Source: Falciphora oryzae
Lineage: Eukaryota > Ascomycota > Sordariomycetes > Magnaporthales > Magnaporthaceae
Direction: 5' to 3'
Assembly (NCBI GenBank): GCA_000733355.1
Contig: JNVV01000003.1
Location: 935,654 to 999,653 of the forward strand
Length of the DNA: 64,000 nt
The notes below the pieces were generated by a model. The model did not search any database. It was not told the DNA's origin and worked only from the letters and a program-made list of their open reading frames with translations. Below are positions 9,387 through 21,069 of the stretch, in pieces. The number at the start of each line of letters is the position of its first letter. Positions within the stretch are counted from its first letter, which is position 1. The position numbers were made by a program, and so were the translations under genes.

Positions 9387-11190
9387 GGTTCTCTGTGCCT
9401 CTGGTGATGCTTGAGGGTAGTTGCTAGTGCTTGGTTGATGGCTTCTTGATGGTTTGCTGCCTGGGTTGATGCTCTCTTGGTTGTTGTTGTTGTTGCTGTT
9501 TGGAAATGGTCAGGTTCTTAGGGTTCGACAGATGGTTGGAGTTGGAGCTGGGGTTTTGGTGGGAGAACTTGTCCTTCGTTGAGACTCTGTAGGCACCGAA
9601 CGTTTAGGGAAGGAGCGGGAATCCAGAGTCACAAGTGAGGATGGCAGGTCCGCTCCGACGGGGTCAGGCCACCCCCTGGGGGTCACCACGGCCCACATGG
9701 CAGGATTGTTGCGTCTTCTCATAGTATTGGCCCTTGCCAGAAGCTCTTGTAGCTTTTTGGAAGGACCGCAGTGGCCTTGACGATATGTCGTAGCCCATTC
9801 TTTGGTGGGCTCGACCTGAGGAGGTTGGGCAAATGTCTCCTCCAGGGGCTCACCGCCTACCAACTCCCAGTAGTACACCTACCTTAGTGACCAAGAGGTT
9901 CCCGCTTCCAGGGAGGATCCCTCATGATATTTACCGGGTATCACCCATGAGTTTCCTCCGCTGATACATCTTGAACTCCTCTCCAGGCTGTAGGTTTGCA
10001 GGCACGGTGGGCACTCGCCACCAATCCCCAGTCACTGCTGCTCAAGCAAAGACGGAGGGTGGCCCGTGATCACGAGCAGGAAGAGAGTGTTCCATAGAGT
10101 AGTCAGAACCAGCCGACCCTGCGATGGTAGCCTTGCCGACCTGGCTGTGAATTCTAAGCACTACACCAATAAAAGTCACTTAAACTAGCATAACAGGAGC
10201 ATGTTACTCTTATTAGGTATTGTTGCAAGGTGATCGTCACAGTGTATTTTACCAGCAGGTTGCGGCATGGACGTCGGGCTGGATGCCAGGGTGCTAAGAA
10301 CCAGCACTGAGAACCTCCACCAACCAACAAGGTGGAGGGAATTGCTTCCTGGTAGATAATTGCACCCTTCACTGTATTCATAATCTGCCGCGATTATCTA
10401 AATGGCTGCGACCTAATGCTTGGTCTTGTGGCATCACTGTCTTGTTTTCGTTTCCTTCCTTCTCCTCGCCTGAATTCTAGGCTGAGCTCAGTGATGGCGG
10501 CCGCCCCGCGACTTCCCTCTGCTTCCCCTATACTGGTTCCCGTAATGGCATTAAAAAATCTAGCGAGACGTCCTTTGGCCGACCCCCACGAGGCGGCCAC
10601 ACCCTACAACCGGCAGACCGTCGTGATCTCGAAAATACCATTTTCCCGGTTCGACCTTGGCACAGTAGATCGAAAACATCCGAAAGGGTGTGCTGGTTTA
10701 ATTTGCGACACAGCCACGATGAAGACCCTGCTTCTGCATAGAACGACCAAAAGCAGCAAACGGTAGCGCGCCGCTCCCTCCGAAAAAAAAGGAATCATAT
10801 GCTGCATCTGCCGGACCGCCATTCCTCCCGAAATATCCGCAGGAACGCCATGAGTACCCTGGCATCCCTCCCCATAAGGGCCGTATCGCGGTGTCTGCGT
10901 CTTCTGGCCCGAGCCTCCCCGCAAGCGCAACGATATTAGCCATCTCGGCCGGAAGCACCACTCCCGTCCTCTTCATGTATGTATTCTATCATATCTGCGG
11001 CGAGGTGTCCGATTTGCTAATTCCGATCGTCAAGATTGCTTATTAGTTAGCTCCGAATAACAAAACCGGCTCCTCAGAAAGCTATATCTCGAAGGCGACC
11101 CCGAGCATGCCCATCTCGAAGAAGCCGAGGTGGCTGTTTGTTCCCCGATGGCTCTAGACAAAGAAGGCGACCAGGACGACAGCCCCTTCG
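9387..11190. other. Intergenic, 1.8 kb, divergent promoters
   Basis: Lies between the monooxygenase (-) and the secreted hydrolase (+). A 122-codon open frame on the minus strand (9510-9878) overlaps the likely monooxygenase 5' UTR and shows no recognisable domain. I see no confident gene. Confidence 0.5.
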
Positions 11191-13177
11191 ATGGTGCACA
11201 GAATGCGGCACTGGCGTGGCCTGGTCCCTGCTGTCCTGGCAGCAGCAGCGGCCGTTGCAGGAGCGCTGGAGTGCCGACCACAGGGACCGATCCTGCCGAG
11301 GCCAAACCTAACCAAGTCCCAATCATTCCAGAGGGCGACGCAAGAGTTACAAGATGCACTAGACGCGGCGATAAATGGGAAGATACGAGCAGGATGGGAG
11401 GTTCCCAACACGACGATATCCCTCGCCTTCGTCTCGAAAGACCAACCTGCGCCGGGCATCCCGCTCTGGGAATACCACCACCTGGCGGCCAAGACTTTCC
11501 TGGGCACACGCAGAGTCGATAGGAACTCCCAATATCAGATCGGATCTATATCCAAGGCAATCACGGACGCGGTGCTAATCAGGAGCGGGATAAACCTCGA
11601 CGACCCAATTACGCAGTATATACCCGGGCTCTCTGGTCCCGCGCAGATCCCATGGGAGACAATCACCTTGCGTGGGTTGGCGTCTCACCTAGCTGGCATT
11701 CCTCCAAACTGTATGTACAGAGAGTCTCAGGGGCTGGGTATTTGGGGCCAGGGGATAGGCAGCATCGAAAAGAGATGCAAGCTAACCAGGGGACAGATGG
11801 TGGATCTGAGTCCTTTCTACTTAGGGGATTTTACGAATCTCTCGGCCTTCCGCACATAAAGCCAAAGGATTACCTCATGTGCGACGTAATAGGGCTGAAC
11901 TACGGCTGCTCGCGACCCCGTAAGTCCTGTAGACGGGGAAGAACAAGGAGCGGAGAGGCCAGCCCCAAAGCTCAAGACAAGGCTCACACGGCGGCTGGTT
12001 GATCGCAGAATACGTTGTTGGCTTGAGGGCAGCCCGGCCGGTGGCGCCGCCGATGTCTCGCCCGGTCTACTCCAACGTTGCCTTCACGCTGCTCATGTAT
12101 GCCGTGGGACTGATCCGCGGGCAGGAATATCCGGCGCTTCTCTACGAGTACATCACAGGTCCCCTGCAGATGACGAATACGTATCCGAGCCCAGGCCTGT
12201 CGTACTGGAACTCGACGATTCCGCCAGTAGGTAACAGCTGGGGGGCCTATTTCGGCGACGCGACCCCCGGTGGCGGACTGGTATCGTCGCTCTCGGACCT
12301 CTCGAGCTTCCTGCACGCCATACTCACCTACCGCATTTTCGACAACCCGGCCGACGTGCGGGAGTGGCTGCAGCCGCGCTCCTTCACGGGGAGCCCGCAC
12401 AGCTTCTTCGGAATGCCCTGGGAGATCTACCGGCCGCCGCCGCAGGCGCTGTTCCCAAAGACATACGACGCCGGGATGGGCCACGGCGGACACACGGTGA
12501 CGATCGCGACCAAGGACGGCGCCGCGTACGGCTACCGGGCGCGCATGTCGGCCATCGACGAGTACGGCGTGGGCATGGTGCTGCTGGCCGCGGGCGACTC
12601 GGGTTCGGCGGTGACGGCGGTCAGCGACGCGATGCTGTCGGTGCTGATCCCCGCCGTCGACGCCGCCGCGCGCGAGCAGGTCGTGGAGCTGGGGTACACG
12701 GGCACGTTCCGCAACACCTGCGGCGGGCCGTCCTTCTCGGCGACGCTGGCGCTGGACGGCACCAGCCTGGTGCTCCGGTCGCTGTCGCGCGGCGGCAAGG
12801 ACATCGTCGCGGCGCTGCTCGAGATGTTTGGGGTCACGTACGGCACGCTTGTGCCGAACTACCGGCCGGGCACGCTCCTGCGACTGTACCCGGCCGAAGT
12901 CTCGACGTGGGAGACGCTCAGGGGCAGGCCGGTGATTAGGGAGGACTGGAGGTTCGTCTGGGACGTGACACGGCAGTCGAGCAGTGAGCTTCCAGGCGCA
13001 GGAGTCGGGGCGTATGACTGCCTAGCCTGGGAAGCCGTCGACTGGATCTACTACGGGTCTGAGTCTGTAGATCGCATAGTGTTTGTGAAGGACGCCGAGT
13101 CGGGCGAGGTATTGGGCCTCGAGGTGCCGTTTTTGCGCGCTAGTGCGTTCAAGGATGAAAGCTGGTGCGGGAGCTAA
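11191..13177 (+). CDS. Secreted beta-lactamase-family serine hydrolase
   Basis: Three exons (11191-11710, 11797-11919, 12009-13177) give about 603 residues. A signal peptide is likely (second Met at residue 5, hydrophobic LVPAVLAAAAAVAGA). Penicillin-binding/beta-lactamase-fold motifs are in order: SISK (S119, K122), the nucleophile and its lysine; YSN (Y235-N237); and HGG near residue 373 in place of the KTG of true class C beta-lactamases, as in esterase and LACTB-type relatives. The first intron restores GIPPNYGGSE, a pattern typical of fungal members. A C-terminal domain of about 200 residues follows. Likely role: extracellular esterase, peptidase or lactonase; antibiotic hydrolysis is not implied. 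Head-to-head with the monooxygenase and followed by a C6 regulator on the same strand. Confidence 0.85.
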
Positions 13178-13760
13178 TGCTGCGGGTTTCGGCGTGGGAA
13201 ATGGGGCTTGGTGATGTTTAGAAGAGAAAAGGCACGAGTGCTGTAGAGAGAGTTCGGTGATAATTAAGCGCCGTCACGGGTATGGATCTCAATATGCCAT
13301 AGCACCGTCGCATGGGTAACGACACACTCGACAAGGCACAACGGAGCTGGGAAAGCGCCGCAGGGTCTTGCTGATGATCATCAAAACAAACTGCCGGCTG
13401 TTGCACGGACTCTCTAGGTTCTGCCTTTCAGTGGGACCATCCTTGCAGATAGCGCGAGAGGATCCACCTTGGCCGAGCAGAGGTCATCAAATGGCACGTG
13501 CTCGACGCAGTCCTCATCTCCCCGTTGCGGCCTCGTTGGATTCTTCAGGACCAGCCCGGCCTTGAGGACAGGCTGGGAGCTTTTGTGCAAGCAGAGCCTG
13601 CCGACTCGCATCCAGCATCGTTGATCCTACACTGCCGGCCCGAGAGCCCTAGCCTGCGGGCATGTCCTGCTAACGACTCCCGCGCCCGCGTCGATCTCAT
13701 GTCGCCCCCTAAGCTGATGCCGAGGTTCGTGCGGGCAGCTGTGAATCCTGTAACACCTCA
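13178..13760. other. Intergenic upstream of C6 regulator
   Basis: 583 bases between two genes on the same strand, presumably the 3' UTR of the hydrolase and the promoter of the regulator. No coding exon or strong repeat seen. Confidence 0.5.
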
Positions 13761-15250
13761 ATGCTGATGCATCCCGCATCCGCCCAAACGCCACCGGGCC
13801 CGGCAGCCGCCAGGTCGCCGCGGGAGCTGGGCAAGAACACCTCGCGGAGACCCCACCGGAAGTCCCGGCTGGGCTGCAACAACTGCAAGAAGCGCAGGGT
13901 CAAGGTTGGTACTCTCGGCACTGCCTCTGGCCAGCTCGGCCGTGCGCCTGGCCGTCTCCTGGGTCGCGTGTCTGTTGACTGACCGCCGCCGCCGTGTAGT
14001 GTGACGAGCTGCAGCCCACGTGCTCGTACTGCCGCACAAGGAGCCTCCCTTGTCAATATCCCCCAAAGCCCAAGTCACCGGTTGAAGATGCCAATGCCCA
14101 GGTATCATCCGGGGCGGATTCGGCGGCTGGGAGCGTCACCGGCACGCCCGGCCGGTCCTCGGTGCCGGAGGCCTATGGGGTGCACCCTCCGGCGGTCTCG
14201 TCTCAGGCGCTGAGCGCGCCGCACCCTGCGGCTCCTGCTGCTCCCGCCTATGGCTACGGCGGCGTGCTGTCGTCTTCGAGCATGCCCAACGTCGACGACC
14301 TCGAGCTGCTCTTCAACTTCACCAACTCGACGGTGAACAGCATCTCGCCGTACAGCTTCGTGGTGGCTTTCTGGCGCGAAGAGCTGCCCAAGCTAGCCTT
14401 CGACTGGCCCTTCCTCCTGCACGGTATGTTTGCGCTCTCGAGCATGCAGCTGGCTCGCTTCCGGCGCGAGGGCGGCCGCCGCAGCAGCGAGTTCTACGCC
14501 AGCCAGGCCACGTACCACTGGCACCAGGGCCTCCGCATGGCCGGCGCGCTGCTCCCGCAGATCAACGAGGAGAATTGCCACGCGCTCTACGTCTTCGCCA
14601 TCATCTCGTGCTACTTCTCCCTCGCCTGCGGCCCGCGCCCCGGCGACTTCCTCATGTTCGGCAGCGGCAACAACGGCAGTGGCGGCACGGCCGACGGCAC
14701 CCCCGACTGGTGTCTGCTGCTCCGCGGCGTGGGACCCATCGGCGAGGCGTTCTGGGTCAGCATCCAGCGCGGGCCCGTCTCACCGCTGACCACTAATGTC
14801 ATGCGCAACCTGGCTCGGTTCGCGGCCGTGACGCTGGCCGACGTCGAGGCCGAGCCCTTCCGCAACCTTCGGGCCTACATCACCGATGCCGAGGGAGAAC
14901 GGCCCGAGATACCCCTCTACATTCACGCCATTGACACCGTCTCGCAATGCTACTCGGCCATCTACGATGAGCAGGGCGTCCCCGACAAGGACGCGGGGGA
15001 GCTGGTCATGTATGCTATGTTCTCCCTGACCGAGTCCACGGCTTTCATCAGGCTCCTCCAGAGCCGTGTGCCATCTGCTCTCATAGTCTTTGCGCATTTT
15101 GTTGCGCTGTTCAAGGAGGTCAACTTTGGCTGGATTTCGAGCGGGTGGGCGCCGCACCTTATGGAAGGGGTCTACGCCGCCCTTACTTCCAAAGACAGGA
15201 TTCATATATCTTGGCCCATGAAGAGCCTCGGCTGGATCCCGCCGGAGTGA
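13761..15250 (+). CDS. Zn(II)2Cys6 transcription factor (UPC2-like architecture)
   Basis: Exons 13761-13904 and 14000-15250 give about 464 residues. The intron splits the zinc cluster; splicing gives C39-x2-C42-x6-C49-x6-C56-x2-C59-x6-C66, a perfect binuclear cluster preceded by the basic RRPHRKSRLGC. A Pro/Ala/Ser-rich linker (about residues 75-135) leads into an alpha-helical regulatory domain beginning DLELLFNFTNSTV, typical of the C6 proteins related to UPC2/ECM22 (fungal-specific DUF3468-type domain). Members regulate sterol uptake, nutrient use or small pathways. Its position between a hydrolase and an amidotransferase suggests, but does not prove, local regulation. The start codon is the first in frame; MHPASAQ two codons later is an alternative. 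Confidence 0.88.
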
Positions 15251-15431
15251 GCACAAGGAATGAAAAGAAGAACCGGAAAGAAATCGAATATCGACCAATT
15301 TTTCTTTTGCAGCCCGCTACGGAAGATTATTTGAGCCCAGCCATGAACCCCATTTTCCAGATGTCCTGCGGCATGCCAGACGCCAAACCCAGAGCATCCC
15401 AAAGTGACAGAAGCCAGTTTCTTCTCACGCC

Positions 15432-16389
15432 TCACTCAACGTTGTCGTCGTCTCCGTGGAAGAACCTCAGTATGGCGGCGGCGACAAGATCCCCGTCGTG
15501 CTCGAGATGTGCGGTCTCGGCGGCGCGGTCGACGTGGTCCAGGTCCTCGATGGCGCCCTGCTGGACGCGCATCTCCATCTCGCGTTTGACCATGCGCTCG
15601 TCGAAGGCGAGGTGCGCCTGTGTGGTAAAGAGGCGCCTCGGGATGTACGTGCCTTGCACCTTGGTGTGGCTGCTGCTCCCCCAGACCGAGACGCGGGCGC
15701 CATTGTCCAGGAGCCCGTTTGAGCTGGCCGGCTCGGGCGCCTCGACGACCTGGTCCTGGTGCATCTGGTGCAGGTGCACAAAGGGCTGGTCCGTCTGGAA
15801 GAGCCGCTAGCCCGTGGCGGTCAGGTTGATACGGCTGTGGCCGAGCTCCCAGTCCTGCGACGGGGCCGGCGCGACGGTCGCGCCCAGAATGCGGTTGAGG
15901 ATCTGGTGGCCGAAGCAGACCCCCGAGAAGCGCATGTCGGGACGGCGGCGCCAAAGATCTATACGTTGTGGTTTGGCCAAGTTTGTCAGCTGGCCCGGAC
16001 CTTTCTTGTTTCGTGGAGGATGATAGATGAGTGTATGATAAAAAGAGGATCAGCCAAGGCAAACCTGTGAGCAGCTCGACCAGCTGGTTGATCCATTCGT
16101 TGGACCCGTGGGCGTCGTACATGCTTCCCGTGATGAGCACGGCGTGGAAGTCGTTGAACTCGTCGTAGGCGGGCACCTTGCCGCCCTTGTCGGTGACGAC
16201 GAAGCGGGTGTCTGTCTGGACGCCTAGCAGCGGCTTGTGGTCTGCGCCGGCGCTCTCAAAGTGCCGCTTGAGGATCTCGCCATATGTGCCCCGTCGCTCC
16301 TTGGACTTTGGGTGCGGCTCGTCCGTCTCGAGCACCATCATGCGAACGATGGGCGTCGGGCCGGGAGTGCAGTTTGGGATCAAAACCAT
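15432..16389 (-). pseudogene. Class I glutamine amidotransferase-like protein, interrupted by a stop
   Basis: Exons 16389-16065 and 15958-15432 would give 283 residues. The 106-base intron (GTTTGC...TATAG) restores LWRRRPDMRFSG. The nucleophile elbow GVCFGHQ holds catalytic Cys123, and the HLHQMHQDQV block downstream would supply the catalytic histidine region. An in-frame TAG at codon 159 (15807-15809) separates them, between TATG and RLFQTDQP. Both sides are well-formed coding sequence in one frame, so one substitution (for example CAG to TAG) explains it. The family includes GMP synthase-like GATase domains of unknown partner that release ammonia from glutamine. As read, the 158-residue product lacks the His-Glu dyad and should be inactive. 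A base-call error remains possible. Confidence 0.75.
15807..15809 (-). other. In-frame TAG inside the amidotransferase
   Basis: The minus strand reads GGC TAG CGG. The frame is open for 49 codons before it in the same exon and 124 codons after it. No GT...AG pair removes only this codon. Confidence 0.85.
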
Positions 16390-17882
16390 GATTTCTTCTT
16401 CTTTTTTTCGTCTTCAAAACTTAGGTGATAAGATTATATTGAAGGAATGGATTATCAGTCTCTGATGGAATATTAGTCGCTCCTTTTCTGTTGCTTGTTG
16501 GCTTGCTTGTTTTGAGAGTTGGAGTCGAGTGTGAATCCCAAGCAAGATCGTTCCATTTTGTACAGAAGCGATCGCCCAAGACTCAGCATGTTTCCTTTCC
16601 ACCTTGGCCCCATGTATGGAAGCCACCATCGTCTTGGCCGTCTGCCAGCTTTCGTTTGTAAGCTTGCATTCCGCCCAGCTGACGAAACAGGACGTTTTTC
16701 CCAGTGCGCAGCAATCGTGAGCTGAGGCATCATGGTGCCTTGGCGATGACGAAGGGCTCCGCCCGGTGGGGTTCCCATCCAGTAAAAGAATTTGGAGAAT
16801 TCCCGCCTGCGCGGCGCCAACATCTGGGCAGTGCCACCACCAACCACCAGTTGATACTGACGGCACCGTGGCGCCTCAATGGGTGACTACCAGCTCCCCT
16901 GATCGACGCTAAATTCGTTGACGAAACCGCACGCAAATCGTCCTCCTCAACCGATTCCCCGGAACCATCCTACCCACCCACCATCGTCCAGCGTGAGAGC
17001 CATCCGCCTCAGACGCTGATCCAGCCCCGCCACCCTGCTCCGACGACTTGTTCGGTTCGTTCGTTTAGAAGCTTAAACCCCAACGCCCCGTGGGGTCGAC
17101 GAGGGCCTGGAGTCCCGATCGGATCCAAACCCGCCCTTGGGTTTTTGGGTCCAACGAGACTTCGCCCTGAAAAGTGGCCGTGGCCAGCCGACGTTCGCGA
17201 CATGGACGAAATGCTAGCTCTCCATGGCGCCTGGCACACTTCTAGCTCAAAATAGATCAATGTCCTTTGTCCACCCAAGAAGACCTTCAAAACCATGAGG
17301 ATCTGCGGCGGCTCTTGGACCGCTCGATCAAGACCAGCTCGACAGCACAGAGCGCATCCCCGATAGACCAAGGCAGACTGGCCGCAGGCTAAACACTGTC
17401 TCCCCACGCGCAATGACGAGCTAGGACATCTGAAATTAAATGCCACCATGGAGCCCTCGGACTACCAACAGGCGGCGGGCGACTTCCCACTAAGCCAGTA
17501 GTATGGTCTGCCCTAGCGCATCTCACTAGCCCAACACTGACCCTGTAGGAAGAACCTTCCGGCCACCTTCGCGCGATCGGTGTCGATCGGAACCTTCCAC
17601 TAGAAGCAGACGGACACAACGCGATGCGACGGGACCGTCGGGTGCCTGAGCTTTAATTCAAGGCTGCTGCCAGCTCGGTCTGGGGAATAAAAGGGGTTCG
17701 CGGGGAAGGGAGGTTCGTTCACCATCGCACCCCCTATTTGTATAACACCCACTATCGGCCCCTCCCACCAGCGGCCACAGCCCGAGTTTTCCTGGACTGT
17801 ATCCTTCTCTTCAATTCTTTCCTTTCTCGTCACGCGTTGATCGTTCACATCCCCCATTCCAGGCGAGGACAGCCGCAGGAAA
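16390..17882. other. Intergenic, 1.5 kb
   Basis: Between the divergent amidotransferase and the Arg/Ser-rich gene. The right 250 bases are pyrimidine-rich and include a TATA-like box (17686-17693), consistent with promoter and 5' UTR. Open frames here have no recognisable content. Confidence 0.5.
17686..17693 (+). promoter_or_regulatory. TATA-like element
   Basis: AATAAAAG lies about 190 bases upstream of the start codon of the Arg/Ser-rich gene and is followed by a pyrimidine-rich leader. Inferred from position and sequence only. Confidence 0.35.
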
Positions 17883-18515
17883 ATGTGCGCCGCCATGTCG
17901 GGGGACAATCTTTCACAGTCGAGCCTCCCTCCCACGGCTGAACCGAGGGTCACTTTTGACCGGCCTTGCCTGACGCCCTCCTCGACGACCGCCAGCGGCG
18001 CCGGGGCGCGAAAGCCCATCACGCTGAACATCAACACCAACCTAGCCCCGGAAAAGGGCGGGAACGGCAAGCACAACCACCCGCCGTTCCCCCGCACGCC
18101 GCCGCCGTGGCTCGCCAAGAGACGCCCGAGCCTCCTGCCCTCCCCCGTGAGGCGGCAGTCGAGGGCGGCGGCGGCGCAGGCGGACGGTCCACGCGACTCC
18201 CGCTCGCGGTCGGCCAGGATCAGGTCCTCCGTCTCTGCGGCGTTCCGGCGGCCGTCCGCCTTCCTCGGCCACGGCGGCGTGGTCCGCCTCGATAACAGCG
18301 CCCGCGAGAAGCAGGAGGACGAAACGGGACAGCCGCCTGGATGTGGCGGGGAGAGAAGAGCGGAGGATGAAGACTGCGCGACGGCAAACCTTAGCCTCCA
18401 ATCTACAGCCTCTTCGGCCGCCACCGCCGACAGCACCGATACCGCCGCTCAGTTCATCGATGGCGCTCAGTCCCGCTCGTCTCGTCAGCCTTGGCGGCGG
18501 CGCTGGTGGACCTAG
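17883..18515 (+). CDS. Arg/Ser-rich protein of unknown function
   Basis: Open frame of 210 residues with GC-rich third positions. It is of low complexity: a Thr/Ser/Pro N-terminus (residues 1-60), a PPPW/KRRPSLLPSPVRRQSR stretch with basic-Ser-Pro motifs, an RS-rich segment and an acidic Glu/Asp patch. It looks intrinsically disordered with many potential phosphosites. A 5'-UTR intron is possible just upstream (CAG at 17860-17863). A weak donor (GTGGAC, 18506) and an acceptor at 18630 are in matching phase and would replace the last residues with a second exon (18631-18838) encoding a hydrophobic segment FTFLVYAGAVTALTFLP, giving a tail-anchored protein. The donor is unusual, so I keep the simple model. 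No family recognised. Confidence 0.45.
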   Translation: MCAAMSGDNLSQSSLPPTAEPRVTFDRPCLTPSSTTASGAGARKPITLNINTNLAPEKGGNGKHNHPPFPRTPPPWLAKRRPSLLPSPVRRQSRAAAAQADGPRDSRSRSARIRSSVSAAFRRPSAFLGHGGVVRLDNSAREKQEDETGQPPGCGGERRAEDEDCATANLSLQSTASSAATADSTDTAAQFIDGAQSRSSRQPWRRRWWT

Positions 18516-18983
18516 GTCGAGGCGTGGACCCTAGGACTCTGTTTTCTTGTTTCTGAAAACCTCCCTTTCGTATGCGAGTCTGCTTGCCGCCGCCGTCACC
18601 GCGATCGGCCCATTAGCTCCTACACATCAGCGGCCCTGGCTTCACATTCCTGGTCTACGCCGGCGCAGTGACCGCGCTGACGTTTCTGCCGTGCCTGCGA
18701 GAGGGCTTGGCAAAACCTCAACGCGCGGATCTGGCATGTTGCAATTGCTCAAGGCGGACGAGGCATGCTTTTGTGGTGACGTCTTGCTCTCAAAATGAGT
18801 TGAGAGCGTTGCACAACAACCGATTTTCGGGAGGATAGGGTTATATCAAGTGTAAATACACAGCACAGTTTACCCGTGAGTTGACAGAGCTTCCGACGTT
18901 GCCCGGATCCATATCACATTCCATGGTGACGGATCCCCCTTTGGTTGATGCAAGCCTTGATAAGACACCGGCAATCGTGTCTC

Positions 18984-21069
18984 TCACTTGTTTTCCACAC
19001 CCGGCGCGGCCAGGGCAAGCAGGGCGTCGAACAAGGGCGTGCCCAGGCCCGAGGCCGGGTCCCACCCGACCGTCGCGTTCCACCGCGCCCCGTTGGGGCC
19101 AAACGTGGACGCCTCCCTCCTGCACCCCACCGAGGAGCCGTCGACGATGTCGGTAAAGGCGGCGGCATTGCGGTACAGCAGCGGGTTGAGGAAGCCCAGG
19201 GGCGGCTCGCTCCTGGAGCGGCGCGCGGCGTTGAGCAGCGCCACCATGCCCGAGAAGACGGGCGCGCTCGCGCTGGTGCCGCTTTCCAAACGGTCGCGGC
19301 CTTTGTCGACGATGCGGAAGCGGGAGCCCTGGGTTGAGACGTCGGGGATGCCGCGGCCGGTGGCGTTGAAGAAAGGGGCGTACGCGGAGCCGTTGCCGCT
19401 GCTGCTGATCTGGTCCAGGTACGACTGGACGGCGGGGTTCTGGTAGTCGGGCCTCGCGTGGTGGGTGCTGAAGCCGCCCGAGGAGAAGACGGCGACGCGC
19501 TCCGGGCCGGCGCCGGCGGTGGACCCGACCGAGGTGACGTAGGGGCAGCCGGCGGGGAAGGTCGGGCCGAAGGCGACGGTGGCGTTGTCGGCGTTGCTAA
19601 CGCAGTTATTACCGGGCCCGGAATCCCCCGAAGCGAAAATAACGGAGACGCCGCGGGCGCCCAGCTGCATAAACATGTTGCAGACTTTGAGGGAGTACTC
19701 TCGCGGGACGGACTGCTCTTCTTCGCCGTAGGACGTCGAGAGGGTTTGCGGTAGGGCGGAATCGGGGAGGGCGAGTAGGTAGGTGAGGTATTCGATGTAC
19801 GGCTCGTTGCCAGATTCTCTTGGCTGGTCTCTTGTGGGTACCAGGGGCCTGTAGTCGGTGAGGTTATGGGATATCGTTTCCGGTCAGCAACCATCTGATG
19901 GGCTATAATGCCGGTGGGACAAATAAGGGCATAGCCTCGTTCTAACTCTCACCCTCGTCCGCCGGTGATGTACTGCAGGATAGGAAGCGGACGGGATACA
20001 GCATATAGATATTGGACATCAAGATTTGCCTCGCCTATTTGGGGAATAGTCAGTTCTTGCTCGCGTATGGGAACTATCCCCCTTTATCGGATCTAAAGCA
20101 AATTTGAGATATGGGCCTAGGAGACTTACCACTGTCAGCGGCACTCGTCTGATCGTTCACACCTCCGTTGATCAACTGGATCGCAAAGCTCTGCCCGCGC
20201 GTCTCGGGGGTGTACTGCCTTTGGAAGGTGTCGAAATCGCCGTATCGTGCGTTCTGCTCGAGGAAAGACGAAAATGCCACCAGGTTGTTACCTGCTGGCG
20301 CCGTGTAGTTAACATTGTACAAGGTCCTGAGGCACTGAGGCCCGATCCCGACGGTCTGGTTGCAGAGCTCGACCGCCGTGGGCGCCTCGGCCGCCCCAGC
20401 AGCACTGTTTAGCTTCCGGAACGACTGCAGCTGGTCCGGCTCTGACGGCTCCCCCGTGGCTGGGCCCAGGTCGGTCGACTTGAAGATGGTGGCGCGCTGC
20501 GTGGCGGGGCCGCCGAAGCGCGTCGTCGGCTGCACCAGGTCAATATGCCTCGCGACCCTGTCGTCCGGCACCCCGTACGAGAGCGTCCGCAGCTGCTGCA
20601 GTCGTCGCTCCTGCGGCGATGGCGAGCCGCGGGGGCGGCGGAGTGTGATGTTCCCCTCGGGCGCGAGTTCGTACCACGCAAAGCGGGCGTCGAGCATCTT
20701 GTCGGCGACGGCAACCGTCGTGTTCAGCGTGACCCAGTCGTGCTCGACGGCGAAATCAGAGACGCCCCCCGCGGCCAGCCAGTCCGAGACCTCGCTGACG
20801 GCGCGCGGGCTCGGGGCCGTGAAGGACCGGAGCTGGTCGCGCGACAGGTGCTGGCCGTACCCCGCGTCGCCCGGGGTCGACACGGCCAGCACTGTTTGTT
20901 CTAACGCCGTGGGGTTCTGCTGGCGGAGGGCTATGTGGAGGGTGAGGCGCTCTGTTGGCAGGGCGTCGCATGCTCGGGCCCAGCCCCGCGGAGGGCGGGC
21001 CATGCTGTCAAAGACTCGTGCATCGGCGGCAGCTGCGAGGAGGAATAGGGGAGCGAGGATGGACAGCAT
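18984..21069 (-). CDS. Sedolisin (S53) serine-carboxyl peptidase, tripeptidyl-peptidase type
   Basis: Exons 21069-20130, 20034-19953 and 19848-18984 give about 628 residues, usual for fungal pro-sedolisins. A signal peptide (about residues 1-18) is followed by a pro-kumamolisin activation domain (about 40-180: [20 protein letters not shown]). The small second exon carries the catalytic E315 and D319 (EANLD). Exon 3 has the oxyanion-hole Asp416 (ASGDSGPG) and the nucleophile S533 (SGTSAS), then a C-terminal calcium-site region ([17 protein letters not shown]). All splice phases agree. The enzyme would be secreted, self-activate at acid pH and remove tripeptides from protein N-termini, probably for nutrient acquisition. 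Several potential N-glycosylation sites (NTT, NIT, NYT, NAT) are present. Assignment to a named TPP paralogue was not attempted. Confidence 0.93.

Noticed and set aside
9510..9878. 122-codon minus-strand frame upstream of the monooxygenase
   Set aside because: No recognisable domain and it lies in the presumed leader; kept only as a remark in the intergenic entry.
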